64,000 bases of DNA from Streptomyces ficellus (GTDB taxonomy: Bacteria > Actinomycetota > Actinomycetes > Streptomycetales > Streptomycetaceae), in NCBI RefSeq assembly GCF_009739905.1, contig NZ_CP034279.1, forward strand, positions 6,448,001 to 6,512,000, given 5' to 3'. Below, piece after piece: positions 34,740 through 43,232 of this stretch. The translations under genes were made by a program, and so were the position numbers. Position 1 is the stretch's first letter; the number at the start of each line of letters is the position of its first letter. The notes beneath the pieces are model-generated. The model searched no databases and had not been told where the DNA came from. It saw nothing but the letters and a program-made list of their open reading frames with translations.

Positions 34740-36467
34740 GTGTCTTCGGGGGAGAACGAACTGATCGCCGGGCGCTACCGGGTGGTCCGGCAGCTCGGGC
34801 GCGGCGGCATGGGCGTCGTCTGGCGCGCGGTCGACGAGGTACTGGGCCGCGAGGTGGCCGTCAAGGAGCTCCGTACGTACACGGACTCCTCCGGCCACGA
34901 ACTGGCCGACCTGCGGCTGCGGATGCAACGCGAGGCGCGGGCCGCCGCGCGCGTGCGCCACCCCGGGGTCATCGCCGTCCACGACGTCGCCGACCACCAG
35001 GGCCGCCCGGTCATCGTCATGGAGTTCGTCGACGGACCGTCCCTCGACGATGTCCTCGCCGAACACGGCGTCATGGACCCGCGCGAGGCCGCCGCGGTCG
35101 GCGCGAAGGTGCTGGAGGCGCTCGCCGCCGCCCACGCGGCGGGGGTGCTCCACCGCGACGTCAAGCCCGGGAACGTGCTGCTGGACCGCGGCGGCCGGGT
35201 CGTCCTCACCGACTTCGGCATCGCCGCCATGGACGACCCGGGTGACGGCTCCACCGCCCACCTCACGCGCAGCGGCGAGATCGTCGGCTCCCTCGACTAC
35301 CTGGCCCCCGAGCGGGCCCAGGGCCAGGACCCCGGCCCGGCGTCCGACGTATGGGCGCTCGGCGCCACGCTGTACGCGGCGGTCGAAGGCGCCTCCCCCT
35401 TCCGGCGTACGTCGACGTGGTCGACGCTCACCGCGATCGTCACCGAACCCCTGCCCGAACCCCGGAGGGCGGGCGCCCTCGGCCCCGTACTGGGGCAGCT
35501 GATGCACAAGGACCCGGCGCAGCGGCCGGACGCGACGACCGCGGCGCGGCTCCTGGCAGCGGTCGCCGAGGGCGCCGACCCCGGCCCCACGGCCGCGGCG
35601 CCGGTGTACGTCCCGACCGAGCGGACCGTCCTGCCCCACCAGCCGCAGGGCTTCGGCCCCGCGCCCACGGCGCCCCCGGCACAGCCCGTCGCCCCCCTGC
35701 CGACGGCCGGTGGCGTGCCCACGGCCCCGGTGGCGCCGGCCGAGCGCAAGAGCCGCGGCAAGGTCCTCGTCGCGGTGGCGACGGCGGCGGTCCTGCTGGC
35801 CGGAGGAGGCGTGACGTACGCCTTCATGGACGGCGGCAAGAAGCCGGCCACGGGTCAGGAACTGGCCGGTGGGCAGGCCGACCCCGGCTCCACCCCGGAC
35901 CCGGGCCGCCCGCTCGACCCGGGCACCGCCCCGTCCGCGGCCGGCACGTCACCCGCGGCCCAGCCGTCCGCCTCCGAGCCGGCGGACGCGAAGCCCTCCA
36001 CAAAGGCCGGCGACAAGCCGCGCGCCACCGCCTCCCCCTCAGCGACGACCCCCGGCGGCGGCACTGACGGCGGCACCTCCGGAGGCACGTCCGGAGGGGC
36101 GGGCAAGAGCACCGGCGGCACGTCCGGCACGACGGGCGGCGGCGCGGCGACCACCACCGGCGGCGGGGGAGCCCCCGCCCCGGCGCCCGTGTGCCACTCC
36201 ACCGGCGGCGGGAAGTACAACTGCCAGGTCTGGCGCACCGCCACGTCCCACCGCGCCGACGGCAGCCAGGCCGGCGTCCTCAACGCGGGCACCAACTACT
36301 TCTACTGCCAGTCCGACCTGGGCCGCCGCGAGACCCACGGCGACTGGACCAACACCTGGTGGGCCCGCACCGACGACGACAGCGGCAACACCGGCGTCTA
36401 CGTCAGCGACGTCTACATCAAGGGCGGCGACAACGACCAGCCGCTGCCCGGCCTGCCCGTCTGCTGA
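34740..36467 (+). CDS. Membrane Ser/Thr protein kinase (PASTA-less) with extracellular domain
   Basis: A 575-residue Hanks-type kinase. The kinase domain (about 10-280) has the glycine loop LGRGGMGVVW, the ATP Lys in VAVKEL (about 42), HRDVKPGN (138-145) and DFGIAAMD (158-165), all intact. After a Pro-rich linker, one membrane helix (about 341-362) leads to an outside region: a Ser/Thr/Gly/Pro-rich stalk and a compact C-terminal domain with four Cys (CHSTGGGKYNC, NYFYCQSD and a final Cys). That domain is not PASTA and may sense ligands or wall state. The GTG at 34740 opens the frame. Convergent with a response regulator gene. Confidence 0.9.
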   Translation: MSSGENELIAGRYRVVRQLGRGGMGVVWRAVDEVLGREVAVKELRTYTDSSGHELADLRLRMQREARAAARVRHPGVIAVHDVADHQGRPVIVMEFVDGPSLDDVLAEHGVMDPREAAAVGAKVLEALAAAHAAGVLHRDVKPGNVLLDRGGRVVLTDFGIAAMDDPGDGSTAHLTRSGEIVGSLDYLAPERAQGQDPGPASDVWALGATLYAAVEGASPFRRTSTWSTLTAIVTEPLPEPRRAGALGPVLGQLMHKDPAQRPDATTAARLLAAVAEGADPGPTAAAPVYVPTERTVLPHQPQGFGPAPTAPPAQPVAPLPTAGGVPTAPVAPAERKSRGKVLVAVATAAVLLAGGGVTYAFMDGGKKPATGQELAGGQADPGSTPDPGRPLDPGTAPSAAGTSPAAQPSASEPADAKPSTKAGDKPRATASPSATTPGGGTDGGTSGGTSGGAGKSTGGTSGTTGGGAATTTGGGGAPAPAPVCHSTGGGKYNCQVWRTATSHRADGSQAGVLNAGTNYFYCQSDLGRRETHGDWTNTWWARTDDDSGNTGVYVSDVYIKGGDNDQPLPGLPVC

Positions 36468-36486
36468 GCCGCCGCCCGGGCTCAGC
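36463..36486. terminator. Compact bidirectional terminator spanning two stop codons
   Basis: GCTGAGCC (36463-36470) and GGCTCAGC (36479-36486) form an 8-bp stem. The left arm contains the kinase gene stop and the right arm the response regulator stop, so one hairpin serves both genes with no spare DNA. Confidence 0.7.
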
Positions 36487-37150
36487 GGGACGGCGCGACG
36501 AGCCCCATCTCATAGGCCGTGATCACCAGTTGCACCCGGTCCCGGGCACCCAGCTTCGTGAACAGCCGTGACACGTGCGACTTGGCGGTGGCCACGGAGA
36601 TGACCAGGTCCTCGGCGATCTCGGTGTTCGACCGGCCGCGTCCCACCAGCGTGAGCACCTCCCGCTCCCGCTCGGTGATGCCGTCCGGCGGCAGCGGGGG
36701 ACCGGAGCGCTCCCCGGCACCCGTGGGACGCGCGACGAAGTCGGCGATCAGACGGCGCGTCACCGCCGGTGCGATCAGCGCGTCACCGGCGGCGACCACC
36801 CGGATCGCCGCGAGGATGTCGTCCAGGGCCATGTCCTTGACCACGAAGCCGCTCGCCCCGGCCCGGAGCGCGCCGTACACGTGGTCGTCCTCGTCGAAGG
36901 TCGTCAGTACGAGGACCCGCGTCGCCGCCGGGCCGCCCGTGATGAGACGGGTGGCCTCGATCCCGTCCATGCCGGGCATACGGATGTCCATCACCACCAC
37001 GTCGGGCGCCAGGTCCCGCACCAGACCGACCGCCTCGACGCCGGTCGCGGCCTCACCGACGACCTCCAGGCCGGGCTGATCGGCCATGATCATACGGAGA
37101 CCGGACCGCACCAGCGGCTGGTCGTCGGCGAGGACGACACGGATGGTCAC
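36482..37150 (-). CDS. NarL/LuxR-type response regulator
   Basis: A 222-residue regulator. The receiver domain has the acidic pair in LADDQPLVR, the phosphoacceptor Asp at 55 in VVMDIRMPGMDG, the Thr in LTTFDED and the Lys in FVVKD. The LuxR-type HTH (about 155-220) reads ITEREREVLTLVGRGRSNTEIA and ATAKSHVSRLFTKLGARDR. The GTG at 37150 overlaps the kinase stop by four bases, so the pair is translationally coupled. The likely target is the divergent ABC-2 exporter, given the position and an inverted repeat between the operons. Confidence 0.93.
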   Translation of the reverse strand: MTIRVVLADDQPLVRSGLRMIMADQPGLEVVGEAATGVEAVGLVRDLAPDVVVMDIRMPGMDGIEATRLITGGPAATRVLVLTTFDEDDHVYGALRAGASGFVVKDMALDDILAAIRVVAAGDALIAPAVTRRLIADFVARPTGAGERSGPPLPPDGITEREREVLTLVGRGRSNTEIAEDLVISVATAKSHVSRLFTKLGARDRVQLVITAYEMGLVAPSR

Positions 37151-38415
37151 CGGGCCCCCGCCCCGGCCTCCGCGGCCTCCGGAAGGGGCAGCCGCGCCGC
37201 CACCCGGAAGCCGCCCCCCGGGCGCGGCCCGGCGCTCAGGCGGCCGTGCAGCAGCCCGGCCCGCTCCCGCATGCCCACGATGCCGAAGCCGTGCGCCGGA
37301 GCGTCCACCGGGGCGCCCCGCCCGTCGTCGACGACCTCCACGACCAGCTCCTCGTCCTCGTACCCGACGGTCACCCGGCACCACCCGGCGCCCGCGTGGC
37401 GGACCACGTTGGTCAGCGCCTCCTGAACGATACGGTAGGCCGCCAGGTCGAGGTCCGGCGGCAACGGCCGCTGCTCCCCGGCGCGTTGCACCTCGACGCG
37501 TACGCCCGCCTCCATGGTGGCCGCCACCATCCGGTCCAGGTCCGCCAGACCCGGCGACGGCGCGAGCGGCGCCCCACCGGCGGCCCCGGCCCCCGCACCG
37601 GCCGCCCCCGAGGCCCCGGCCCCCGCGCCCGCAGGCTCCGCGTCGGTCCTGCGGAGCGCCACCAGCGTCCGCCGCAGACCCGACAGGGCCTCCCTGCTCG
37701 TGGCCTCGATGGCGCGCAGCGCCTCCGCCGCCTCCTCGGGCCGCTTGGCGATGACCCGGCTCCCCGCCCCGGCCTGGATGGCGATGATGCCGATGCTGTG
37801 CGCGACCATGTCGTGCAACTCCCGCGCGATCCGCAGCCGTTCGGCCGTCACCGCCTCCGCCACCTCCTGCGACCGCAGCGCCACCGCGTGCTCCCGCCGC
37901 TCGCGGCCGAGCAGGCCGACCGTGCAGGACGCGACCATCGCCAGGAGCGCGATCACCCCGTTCACCGTCAGGGCGTCCCCGCGCGCGAAGGCACCGATGC
38001 CCAGGAGCTGCACGGCGAAGGCGGCAGCCACGGCGGCCACCGCCGCCCGCCGCCCGCACGTGGCGACCACGAAGCCCAGGACGAGGTTCACCGCCACGTA
38101 CGCCAGGAACTGGCCCTGGAACGCCACCGGCACCGGCACGGGCCCGAACGGCTCCGCAGGCGCCAGCTCCGGAGTGCCCACCACCACGGCGGTGGAACCG
38201 AAGAGCGTCAGGGCGAGGGCGACCAGCGGGGCCCGCCGCAGCACTGCGGCGAGGAGGCTCGCGGCCAGCAGCGACCCGACGGCGGGGACGATCTCGGGAG
38301 CACGCGTCGTCCCGCCCACCAGCAGCACCACGGCGAGGACATACAGCACCCCTCCGATCCATGCGGCGGCCCGAGTCCGCGTCAGCGAGGGGGCGTTGGC
38401 TCCGGTCACGTCCAT
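37147..38415 (-). CDS. NarL-type sensor histidine kinase
   Basis: The 422-residue kinase has about five or six membrane helices (residues 15-170) and no large external domain. The dimerisation/phosphoacceptor helix is RLRIARELHDMVAHSIGI with His at 201 (HisKA_3). The ATPase domain has the N box VQEALTNVVRHAG, DDGRGAP and GIVGMRERA. An Ala/Gly-rich linker (about 260-282) interrupts the region between them; its length likely varies. With few extracellular residues it probably senses membrane state or a hydrophobic ligand. It forms a coupled operon with the regulator and is divergent from an ABC exporter. Confidence 0.93.
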   Translation of the reverse strand: MDVTGANAPSLTRTRAAAWIGGVLYVLAVVLLVGGTTRAPEIVPAVGSLLAASLLAAVLRRAPLVALALTLFGSTAVVVGTPELAPAEPFGPVPVPVAFQGQFLAYVAVNLVLGFVVATCGRRAAVAAVAAAFAVQLLGIGAFARGDALTVNGVIALLAMVASCTVGLLGRERREHAVALRSQEVAEAVTAERLRIARELHDMVAHSIGIIAIQAGAGSRVIAKRPEEAAEALRAIEATSREALSGLRRTLVALRRTDAEPAGAGAGASGAAGAGAGAAGGAPLAPSPGLADLDRMVAATMEAGVRVEVQRAGEQRPLPPDLDLAAYRIVQEALTNVVRHAGAGWCRVTVGYEDEELVVEVVDDGRGAPVDAPAHGFGIVGMRERAGLLHGRLSAGPRPGGGFRVAARLPLPEAAEAGAGAR

Positions 38416-38453
38416 CCCGCGAGCCTAACCAGCCCCCGCGCTCACGACATCGT

Positions 38454-38474
38454 CCCCGGGGCTTACACCCGGGG
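38454..38474. promoter_or_regulatory. 7-7-7 inverted repeat between the TCS and ABC operons
   Basis: CCCCGGG-gcttaca-CCCGGGG is a perfect inverted repeat in the 131-bp divergent gap, 39 bp from the kinase start and 73 bp from the ABC start. It is the best candidate site for the response regulator, though GC-rich palindromes also arise by chance. Confidence 0.4.
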
Positions 38475-38546
38475 GAGGGGCCCCGCCGCCCGATTGCCGC
38501 CCACGGCCCCATGCCCCGGCGGAACCCGCGCGGCAGGGTTGCCGTT

Positions 38547-39488
38547 GTGATCGAAGTCAGCGAACTCACCAAGTCCTACGGCGGCAGCGTCGCCGTCGAC
38601 CACCTGTCCTTCACCGTCCGGCCGGGCCGCGTCACCGGATTCCTCGGCCCCAACGGCGCGGGCAAGACCACCACCCTGCGGATGATCCTCGGCCTGGAGA
38701 CGCCCGCCTCCGGCACCGCCACCGTCAGCGGCGTCCCCTTCCGCAGCCATCCCCGCGGCCTGCGGCACGCCGGCGCCCTCCTGGACGCCCACCACGTCCA
38801 CGGGGGCCGCAGCGCCACCGCCCACCTGTCCGCCCTCGCCCGGAGCAACGGCATCCCGCGCCGCCGGGTGGACGAGGTGCTGGAGGAGGTCGGCCTCGCC
38901 CGGGTGGCGAAGCGCCGCATCGGCGGGTTCTCGCTCGGCATGAAACAGCGGCTCGGGATCGCGACCGCCCTGCTCGGTGACCCGCCCGTGCTGCTCTTCG
39001 ACGAGCCCGTCAACGGCATGGACCCCGAAGGCGTGCTCTGGATGCGCCGCCTCTTCCGGCGCCTCGCGGCCGAGGGCCGCACGGTCTTCCTCTCCAGCCA
39101 CCTGATGTCGGAGATGGAGAACACCGCCGACGACCTCGTCGTCATCGGCCGGGGACGCCTCATCGCCGCCGAGTCACTGGCCGACTTCGCCGCCCGCGGC
39201 ACCCGCCCCGGCGTCCGGGTCGGTACGCGGCGGGCCGCCGAGCTCACGGCGGTCCTGACCGCCGCGGGCGCGTCGGCCGCTCCCGGCCGCGCGAAGGGCA
39301 CCTCCCCGGACGAGACGGGCGCCGACACGCTGTTCGTCACAGGACTGCCGGCCGACCGCATCGCCGCGCTCGCCCACGAGCACCACATCCTGCTGACCGA
39401 ACTCACCACCCACAACGCCTCCTTGGAGGACGCGTTCATGGAACTGACCGCCGACAGCATCGAGTACGTGGCAGGAGAAACCCGATGA
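38547..39488 (+). CDS. ABC-2 type exporter ATP-binding protein
   Basis: A 313-residue ATPase: Walker A GPNGAGKTTT, signature FSLGMKQRLG, Walker B PVLLFDEPVNGMD and the H-loop in FLSSHLM. The C-terminal extension (about 215-313) matches ABC-2/DrrA-like transporters used for drugs, peptides or lipids. The GTG at 38547 (VIEVSELTKSYG) is used because similarity starts there and only weakly coding sequence lies upstream. Its stop overlaps the permease ATG by four bases. Controlled, probably, by the divergent two-component system. Confidence 0.93.
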   Translation: MIEVSELTKSYGGSVAVDHLSFTVRPGRVTGFLGPNGAGKTTTLRMILGLETPASGTATVSGVPFRSHPRGLRHAGALLDAHHVHGGRSATAHLSALARSNGIPRRRVDEVLEEVGLARVAKRRIGGFSLGMKQRLGIATALLGDPPVLLFDEPVNGMDPEGVLWMRRLFRRLAAEGRTVFLSSHLMSEMENTADDLVVIGRGRLIAAESLADFAARGTRPGVRVGTRRAAELTAVLTAAGASAAPGRAKGTSPDETGADTLFVTGLPADRIAALAHEHHILLTELTTHNASLEDAFMELTADSIEYVAGETR

Positions 39489-40339
39489 CCGCGCCCGTGA
39501 CCGCGCCCGTGACCACCTTCTCCCGGCCGGCGAACGAACCGCCCGCCCGCTTCGGTGACCTGCTCGCCGCCGAGTGGATCAAGACGCGATCCCTCCGCTC
39601 CACGCCCTGGGCGATCGGCGTCACGATTCTCTTCGTCGTCGGGTCCTCCGCCGTGGCGGCACTGGCGGACGTCGACCAGTTCGCGAACGCCGCGCCGGGC
39701 GTGCGGCCGCCCCGCGGTTTCGTGCCCTTCACCGCCTACCCGCCGAGCGGATACCTGCTGCTCATGCTCGTCGCCGCCGGCCTCGGCGCGCTCACCGTCG
39801 TCAGCGAGTACGGCAGCGGGCTGATCCGTACGACCACCGTGGCCGTCCCGGCGCGCGGCGCGGTCGTCCTGGCCAAGGCCGTCGTCACCGCCGCGCTGTG
39901 GACGGTGGTCGGCCTGATCGTGTCCACCGGTTCGTTCCTGGTCTCACAGGCCGTCCTGGAGGGAGAGCGGGCCGGGGTGCCGATCACCCACCCCGGAGTG
40001 TTCCGGGCGCTGGCCGCGTCCGCGCTGCTGGCCCCGGTCTGCGCACTGGTCGGCCTGGGCCTCGGTGTCCTGGTGCGGCACAGTGCCGCGACCGTGCTCA
40101 CCGGGGCCCTCACCCTGCTGATGCTGCCGCCGCTCTTCTCCCCGAGCGAGCGGTGGTCCGCCGACATCAACCACATGATGGTGGCGTCCGCGTGGCGGCG
40201 CCTGGTGCAGAACTGGGGCCCTTCACCCGACAGCCACGTCTTCATTCCCACGGTCCCCGGTTCCTGGCTCGTGTACGCGCTCTGGCCACTGGCCGCCGTC
40301 GCCCTGGCCGTGGTCGTCGTACGCCGCCGGGACGTGTGA
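39485..40339 (+). CDS. ABC-2 type transporter permease
   Basis: The 284-residue protein has six membrane helices in the ABC-2 layout: an N-terminal RFGDLLAAEWIKTRSLRSTPW segment before helix 1, an external loop with VDQFANAAPG, then helices through YLLLMLVAAGLGALTVV, the cytosolic EYGSGLIRTTTVAVP turn that couples to the ATPase, and the last helix ending VVVVRRRDV. It pairs with the preceding ATPase through an ATGA overlap. The substrate is unknown; NarL-regulated exporters often serve antibiotic or envelope-stress defence. Confidence 0.9.
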   Translation: MTAPVTAPVTTFSRPANEPPARFGDLLAAEWIKTRSLRSTPWAIGVTILFVVGSSAVAALADVDQFANAAPGVRPPRGFVPFTAYPPSGYLLLMLVAAGLGALTVVSEYGSGLIRTTTVAVPARGAVVLAKAVVTAALWTVVGLIVSTGSFLVSQAVLEGERAGVPITHPGVFRALAASALLAPVCALVGLGLGVLVRHSAATVLTGALTLLMLPPLFSPSERWSADINHMMVASAWRRLVQNWGPSPDSHVFIPTVPGSWLVYALWPLAAVALAVVVVRRRDV

Positions 40340-40379
40340 GGGTGGCTGGTGAGGGGTGGTGGGCCGTGGGTGTCGCGCC

Positions 40380-41399
40380 TCAGGGGGCCGGGGGGAGTTC
40401 GCCCGAGCCGCGCGGGATCAGCACCGTCTCCAGCACGGTCCGGGACGCGTCGTCGTCGAAGCCGTCCAGTCGCCGGAACAGCCGCTCCGCCGCCGTGCGC
40501 CCCAGGGCGGCCGCGTCCTGGGCGATGACCGTGATGCCCAGGAGGTCCGCGAGCTCGATGTCGTCGAAGCCGACGAACGCCACCGGCCGCTCACGCGCGG
40601 CCAGTTCCCGTACGGCGGTCACGGTGACCCGGTTGTTCCCGGCGAGGATCGCCGTGACCGGGTTCGGCCCGCCGAGCATCGCGGCCGTCGCCTCCCGCAC
40701 CCGGGCCGGCTCCGTCGAACCCAGCGACACCCAGGCGTCGTCCACCACCAGCCCGGCGTCCTCCATCGCCGCGCGGTAGCCGCGCAGCCGCTCCACGGCG
40801 GTGTGGATGCGCGGCTGGTCGCCGATGAAGCCGATCCGGCGGTGCCCGTGCGCGATCAGGTGCGCGGCACCCGCCCGGGCGCCACCGAAACTGTCGGACA
40901 GCACCGCGTCCGCGTCGATCCGCCCGGCCGGACGGTCCACGAAGACCGTCGCGATACCCGCCCTCATCTCCGGTTCGAGATAGCGGTGGTCGGTGCCGGC
41001 CGGGATCACGATCAGCCCGTCGACGCGGCGGGCGCAGAGCGCCAGCGCCAGTTCCTGCTCACGCTCCGGGTCCTCGGCGCTGGAGCCGTTGATGAGCAGC
41101 GCCCCGTGCGCCCGTGCGACCTCCTCCACGGCCCGGCTGAGCGGCCCGTAGAACGGGTCGGCCAGGTCCTCCAGGACCAGCCCGATCGAGGCGGTGCGGC
41201 CCTTGCGCAGTACCCGGGCGCTGTCGTTGCGCCGGAAGCCCAGCGCCTCGATGGCCTCCTGCACGCGGCGTTCCGTGTCGGGCGTGACGCCCGCCTCGCC
41301 GTTGACCACGCGCGAGACGGTCTTGAGCCCGACGCCCGCGCGGGCGGCCACGTCCTTCATGGTCGGCCGGTTGCCGTAGCGGTGGGCGGGCTGGGCCAC
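40380..41399 (-). CDS. LacI family transcriptional regulator
   Basis: A 339-residue LacI/GalR protein. The HTH and hinge lie in TMKDVAARAGVGLKTVSRVVNGEAGVT, and the periplasmic-binding-like domain holds IGLVLEDLADPFYGPL, DGLIVIPAGT, VFVDRPAG and PVAFVGFDDIELADLLGIT. The start used is the GTG at 41399; an ATG at 41360 (MKDVAARAG) would remove 13 residues. Upstream lie a hexamer repeat tract and the palindrome GACAACGTTGTC, a classic LacI-type operator. The divergent ROK sugar kinase is the probable target and hints at a sugar effector. Confidence 0.9.
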   Translation of the reverse strand: MAQPAHRYGNRPTMKDVAARAGVGLKTVSRVVNGEAGVTPDTERRVQEAIEALGFRRNDSARVLRKGRTASIGLVLEDLADPFYGPLSRAVEEVARAHGALLINGSSAEDPEREQELALALCARRVDGLIVIPAGTDHRYLEPEMRAGIATVFVDRPAGRIDADAVLSDSFGGARAGAAHLIAHGHRRIGFIGDQPRIHTAVERLRGYRAAMEDAGLVVDDAWVSLGSTEPARVREATAAMLGGPNPVTAILAGNNRVTVTAVRELAARERPVAFVGFDDIELADLLGITVIAQDAAALGRTAAERLFRRLDGFDDDASRTVLETVLIPRGSGELPPAP

Positions 41400-41416
41400 G
41401 GGTGTCCTGTCCTGTC

Positions 41417-41446
41417 GTCGGTGTCGGTGTCGGTGTCGGTGTTGGT
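41417..41446. repeat. Hexanucleotide tandem repeat (GTCGGT)n in the LacI leader
   Basis: Four exact GTCGGT units (41417-41440) are followed by one GTTGGT (41441-41446), immediately upstream of the LacI gene and between it and its operator. Unit-number change would shift the spacing in the leader without altering the protein. Confidence 0.9.
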
Positions 41447-41505
41447 TGTTCGGCGATCGGCGCGCGGGCGGATGTGCAAGGCTGTGGCGTCGAGCATAGG
41501 CCCTG

Positions 41506-41517
41506 GACAACGTTGTC
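41506..41517. promoter_or_regulatory. LacI-type operator
   Basis: GACAACGTTGTC is a perfect 12-bp palindrome centred on ACGT, the usual form of LacI/GalR operators. It lies 107 bp from the LacI start and 189 bp from the ROK kinase start, so it could serve both. Confidence 0.7.
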
Positions 41518-41705
41518 AAGCCGGGGGAGACTGAGGTGGACCGTTCTTGAACCGCTCTTGAACAAGACCTGGAAAGGGCCAGGTCCGCCGACCGCGGCCG
41601 AGCCCGCGGCCCGCCGTCCGCGTGGCTCGGGCTGCTCCGGGCCAGGGTGCTCGGCACGCCGGGCACGCTACGCACGCTCACGCTCTCACGGGGGATCCGA
41701 CACCG

Positions 41706-42665
41706 ATGCAATCCGACCTCGTCGCCGCACTGGACATCGGCGGCACCAAGATCGCCGGCGCGCTGGTGGACGGCCGCGGCCGCATGCTGCTCCGGGTGCA
41801 GCGGCCGACCCCGGCGCGGGAGGGCGCCGAGACGGTGATGGGCGCCGTCGAGGAGGTCCTCGCCGAACTCGCGGCGTCACCGCTGTGGCCGGACGCCGGC
41901 GCCGTCGGCATCGGCAGCGCGGGACCCGTGGACGCCTCGGCGGGCCGGGTCAGCCCGGTCAACGTGCCCGGCTGGCGCGGCTACCCCCTCGTCGAGCGGG
42001 TGCGCCGCGCGACGGGCGGGCTCCCCGTGCAACTGGTCGGCGACGGCGTGGCGATGACCGCTGCCGAGCACTGGCGGGGTGCCGCCCGGGGCTACGACAA
42101 CGCGCTGTGCATGGTGGTCTCCACCGGTGTCGGCGGCGGACTCGTCCTGGACGGTCGCCTGCACACCGGTCCCACGGGCAATGCCGGTCACATCGGCCAC
42201 ATCAGCGTGGACCTGGACGGTGACCCCTGCCCGTGCGGGTCCCGCGGCTGCGTCGAGCGGATCGCCAGCGGCCCCAACATCGCCCGCCGCGCCCTGGACA
42301 ACGGCTGGCGCCCCGGCCCCGACGGTGACGCCACGGCCGCCGCGGTGGCGGCCTCGGCGCGGGCCGGTGACCCGATCGCCACGGCGTCCTTCGAGCGCGC
42401 CGCCCGCGCGCTGGCCGCCGGGATCGCCGCCACGGCCACGCTGGTCGAGATCGACATCGCGGTGATCGGCGGCGGAGTCGCGGGCGCCGGCGACGTGCTG
42501 TTCGCCCCGCTGCGGCGCGCCCTGCGCGACTACGCCACGCTCTCCTTCGTCCAGCGTTTGAAGGTCGCCCCGGCGCTCACCGGCGGCGACGCGGGCCTCC
42601 TCGGCGCGGCAGCCGCGGCGGCGCCCGCGCGGCGCGGCCCGCACGCGGTCACCTTCTCCGGCTGA
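41706..42665 (+). CDS. ROK family sugar kinase (glucokinase-like)
   Basis: The 319-residue enzyme has the ATP motif ALDIGGTKIAGALVDG, the GTGVGGG loop, the histidine of NAGHIGHISVD and the zinc cluster CPCGSRGCVE (CXCGXXGCXE), all intact, so it should be an active kinase for glucose, N-acetylglucosamine or a related hexose. GGGGGATCC precedes the ATG at 41706; an upstream frame of 28 residues is not conserved in character. It is divergent from a LacI regulator with an operator between, giving a regulated sugar-use module without its own transporter here. Confidence 0.92.
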   Translation: MQSDLVAALDIGGTKIAGALVDGRGRMLLRVQRPTPAREGAETVMGAVEEVLAELAASPLWPDAGAVGIGSAGPVDASAGRVSPVNVPGWRGYPLVERVRRATGGLPVQLVGDGVAMTAAEHWRGAARGYDNALCMVVSTGVGGGLVLDGRLHTGPTGNAGHIGHISVDLDGDPCPCGSRGCVERIASGPNIARRALDNGWRPGPDGDATAAAVAASARAGDPIATASFERAARALAAGIAATATLVEIDIAVIGGGVAGAGDVLFAPLRRALRDYATLSFVQRLKVAPALTGGDAGLLGAAAAAAPARRGPHAVTFSG

Positions 42666-42742
42666 CCCGCGGCTGCCGGGACGCCCCGGCGGTCGGCGCG
42701 CTCCTGTGGTCGATGCGCCCCGGCGCGTACGGCCGGGCACCC

Positions 42743-42765
42743 GGCGCCCCAGTGGGCGGGGCGCC
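42743..42765. terminator. Hairpin between convergent ROK kinase and small-protein genes
   Basis: GGCGCCCC and GGGGCGCC pair over 8 bp with a 7-base loop (AGTGGGC), 78 bp after the kinase stop and 15 bp before the convergent stop. Confidence 0.75.
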
Positions 42766-42779
42766 CGCCTATGTGCCGC

Positions 42780-43001
42780 TCAGTGGACGGCGGCCTCCAC
42801 GCGGGAGCCCGCCGCGCGGGGAGCCGGGGTTCGGGGCTCCGGGCGGGGTTGCCGCATCACCACCAGGAACGCGTCCGCCTCGATGTCCATGACGACCTCC
42901 GCCGCCAGGCCCTCGTTCCGCCGGGCCTGGGCGAACTCTTCCGCCGGCCACGAGCCCCGCGGGCCTCCCGCCGGGAACCTCTCCAACACCATGCGTGCCA
43001 T
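42780..43001 (-). CDS. Small conserved hypothetical protein
   Basis: A 73-residue protein: MARMVLERFPAGGPRGSWP, then AEEFAQARRNEGLAAEVVMDIEADAFLVVM, and a variable basic tail. The pattern of a charged helix followed by a short strand pair (AEVVMD..DAFLVV) recalls small streptomycete proteins I have seen but cannot name. Codon usage (third-position GC) fits coding. The ATG at 43001 is chosen; a GGGGGTG run lies upstream. No role can be given. It is divergent from the P-loop/NUDIX gene. Confidence 0.6.
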   Translation of the reverse strand: MARMVLERFPAGGPRGSWPAEEFAQARRNEGLAAEVVMDIEADAFLVVMRQPRPEPRTPAPRAAGSRVEAAVH

Positions 43002-43232
43002 TGCACACCCCCAGTCCATCACCTGTTCCAACGACACCCTGGTCCGGTCGTTACGGTCCGTGCGGGCATCTCTTCGTACAGTGAGACACGTTCCTGGTGC
43101 CCCGTCCGACGCGACGGAAGCGCAACAGCCCGGCCACAGTTTCGTGCGCCCTCGGACACCCGGGGGTCCACGCGGGTTTCCGTGGCAGGGTGTTGCGGGC
43201 AAGCCACTGGGGGCTACGGAGGAGGGGGAACC

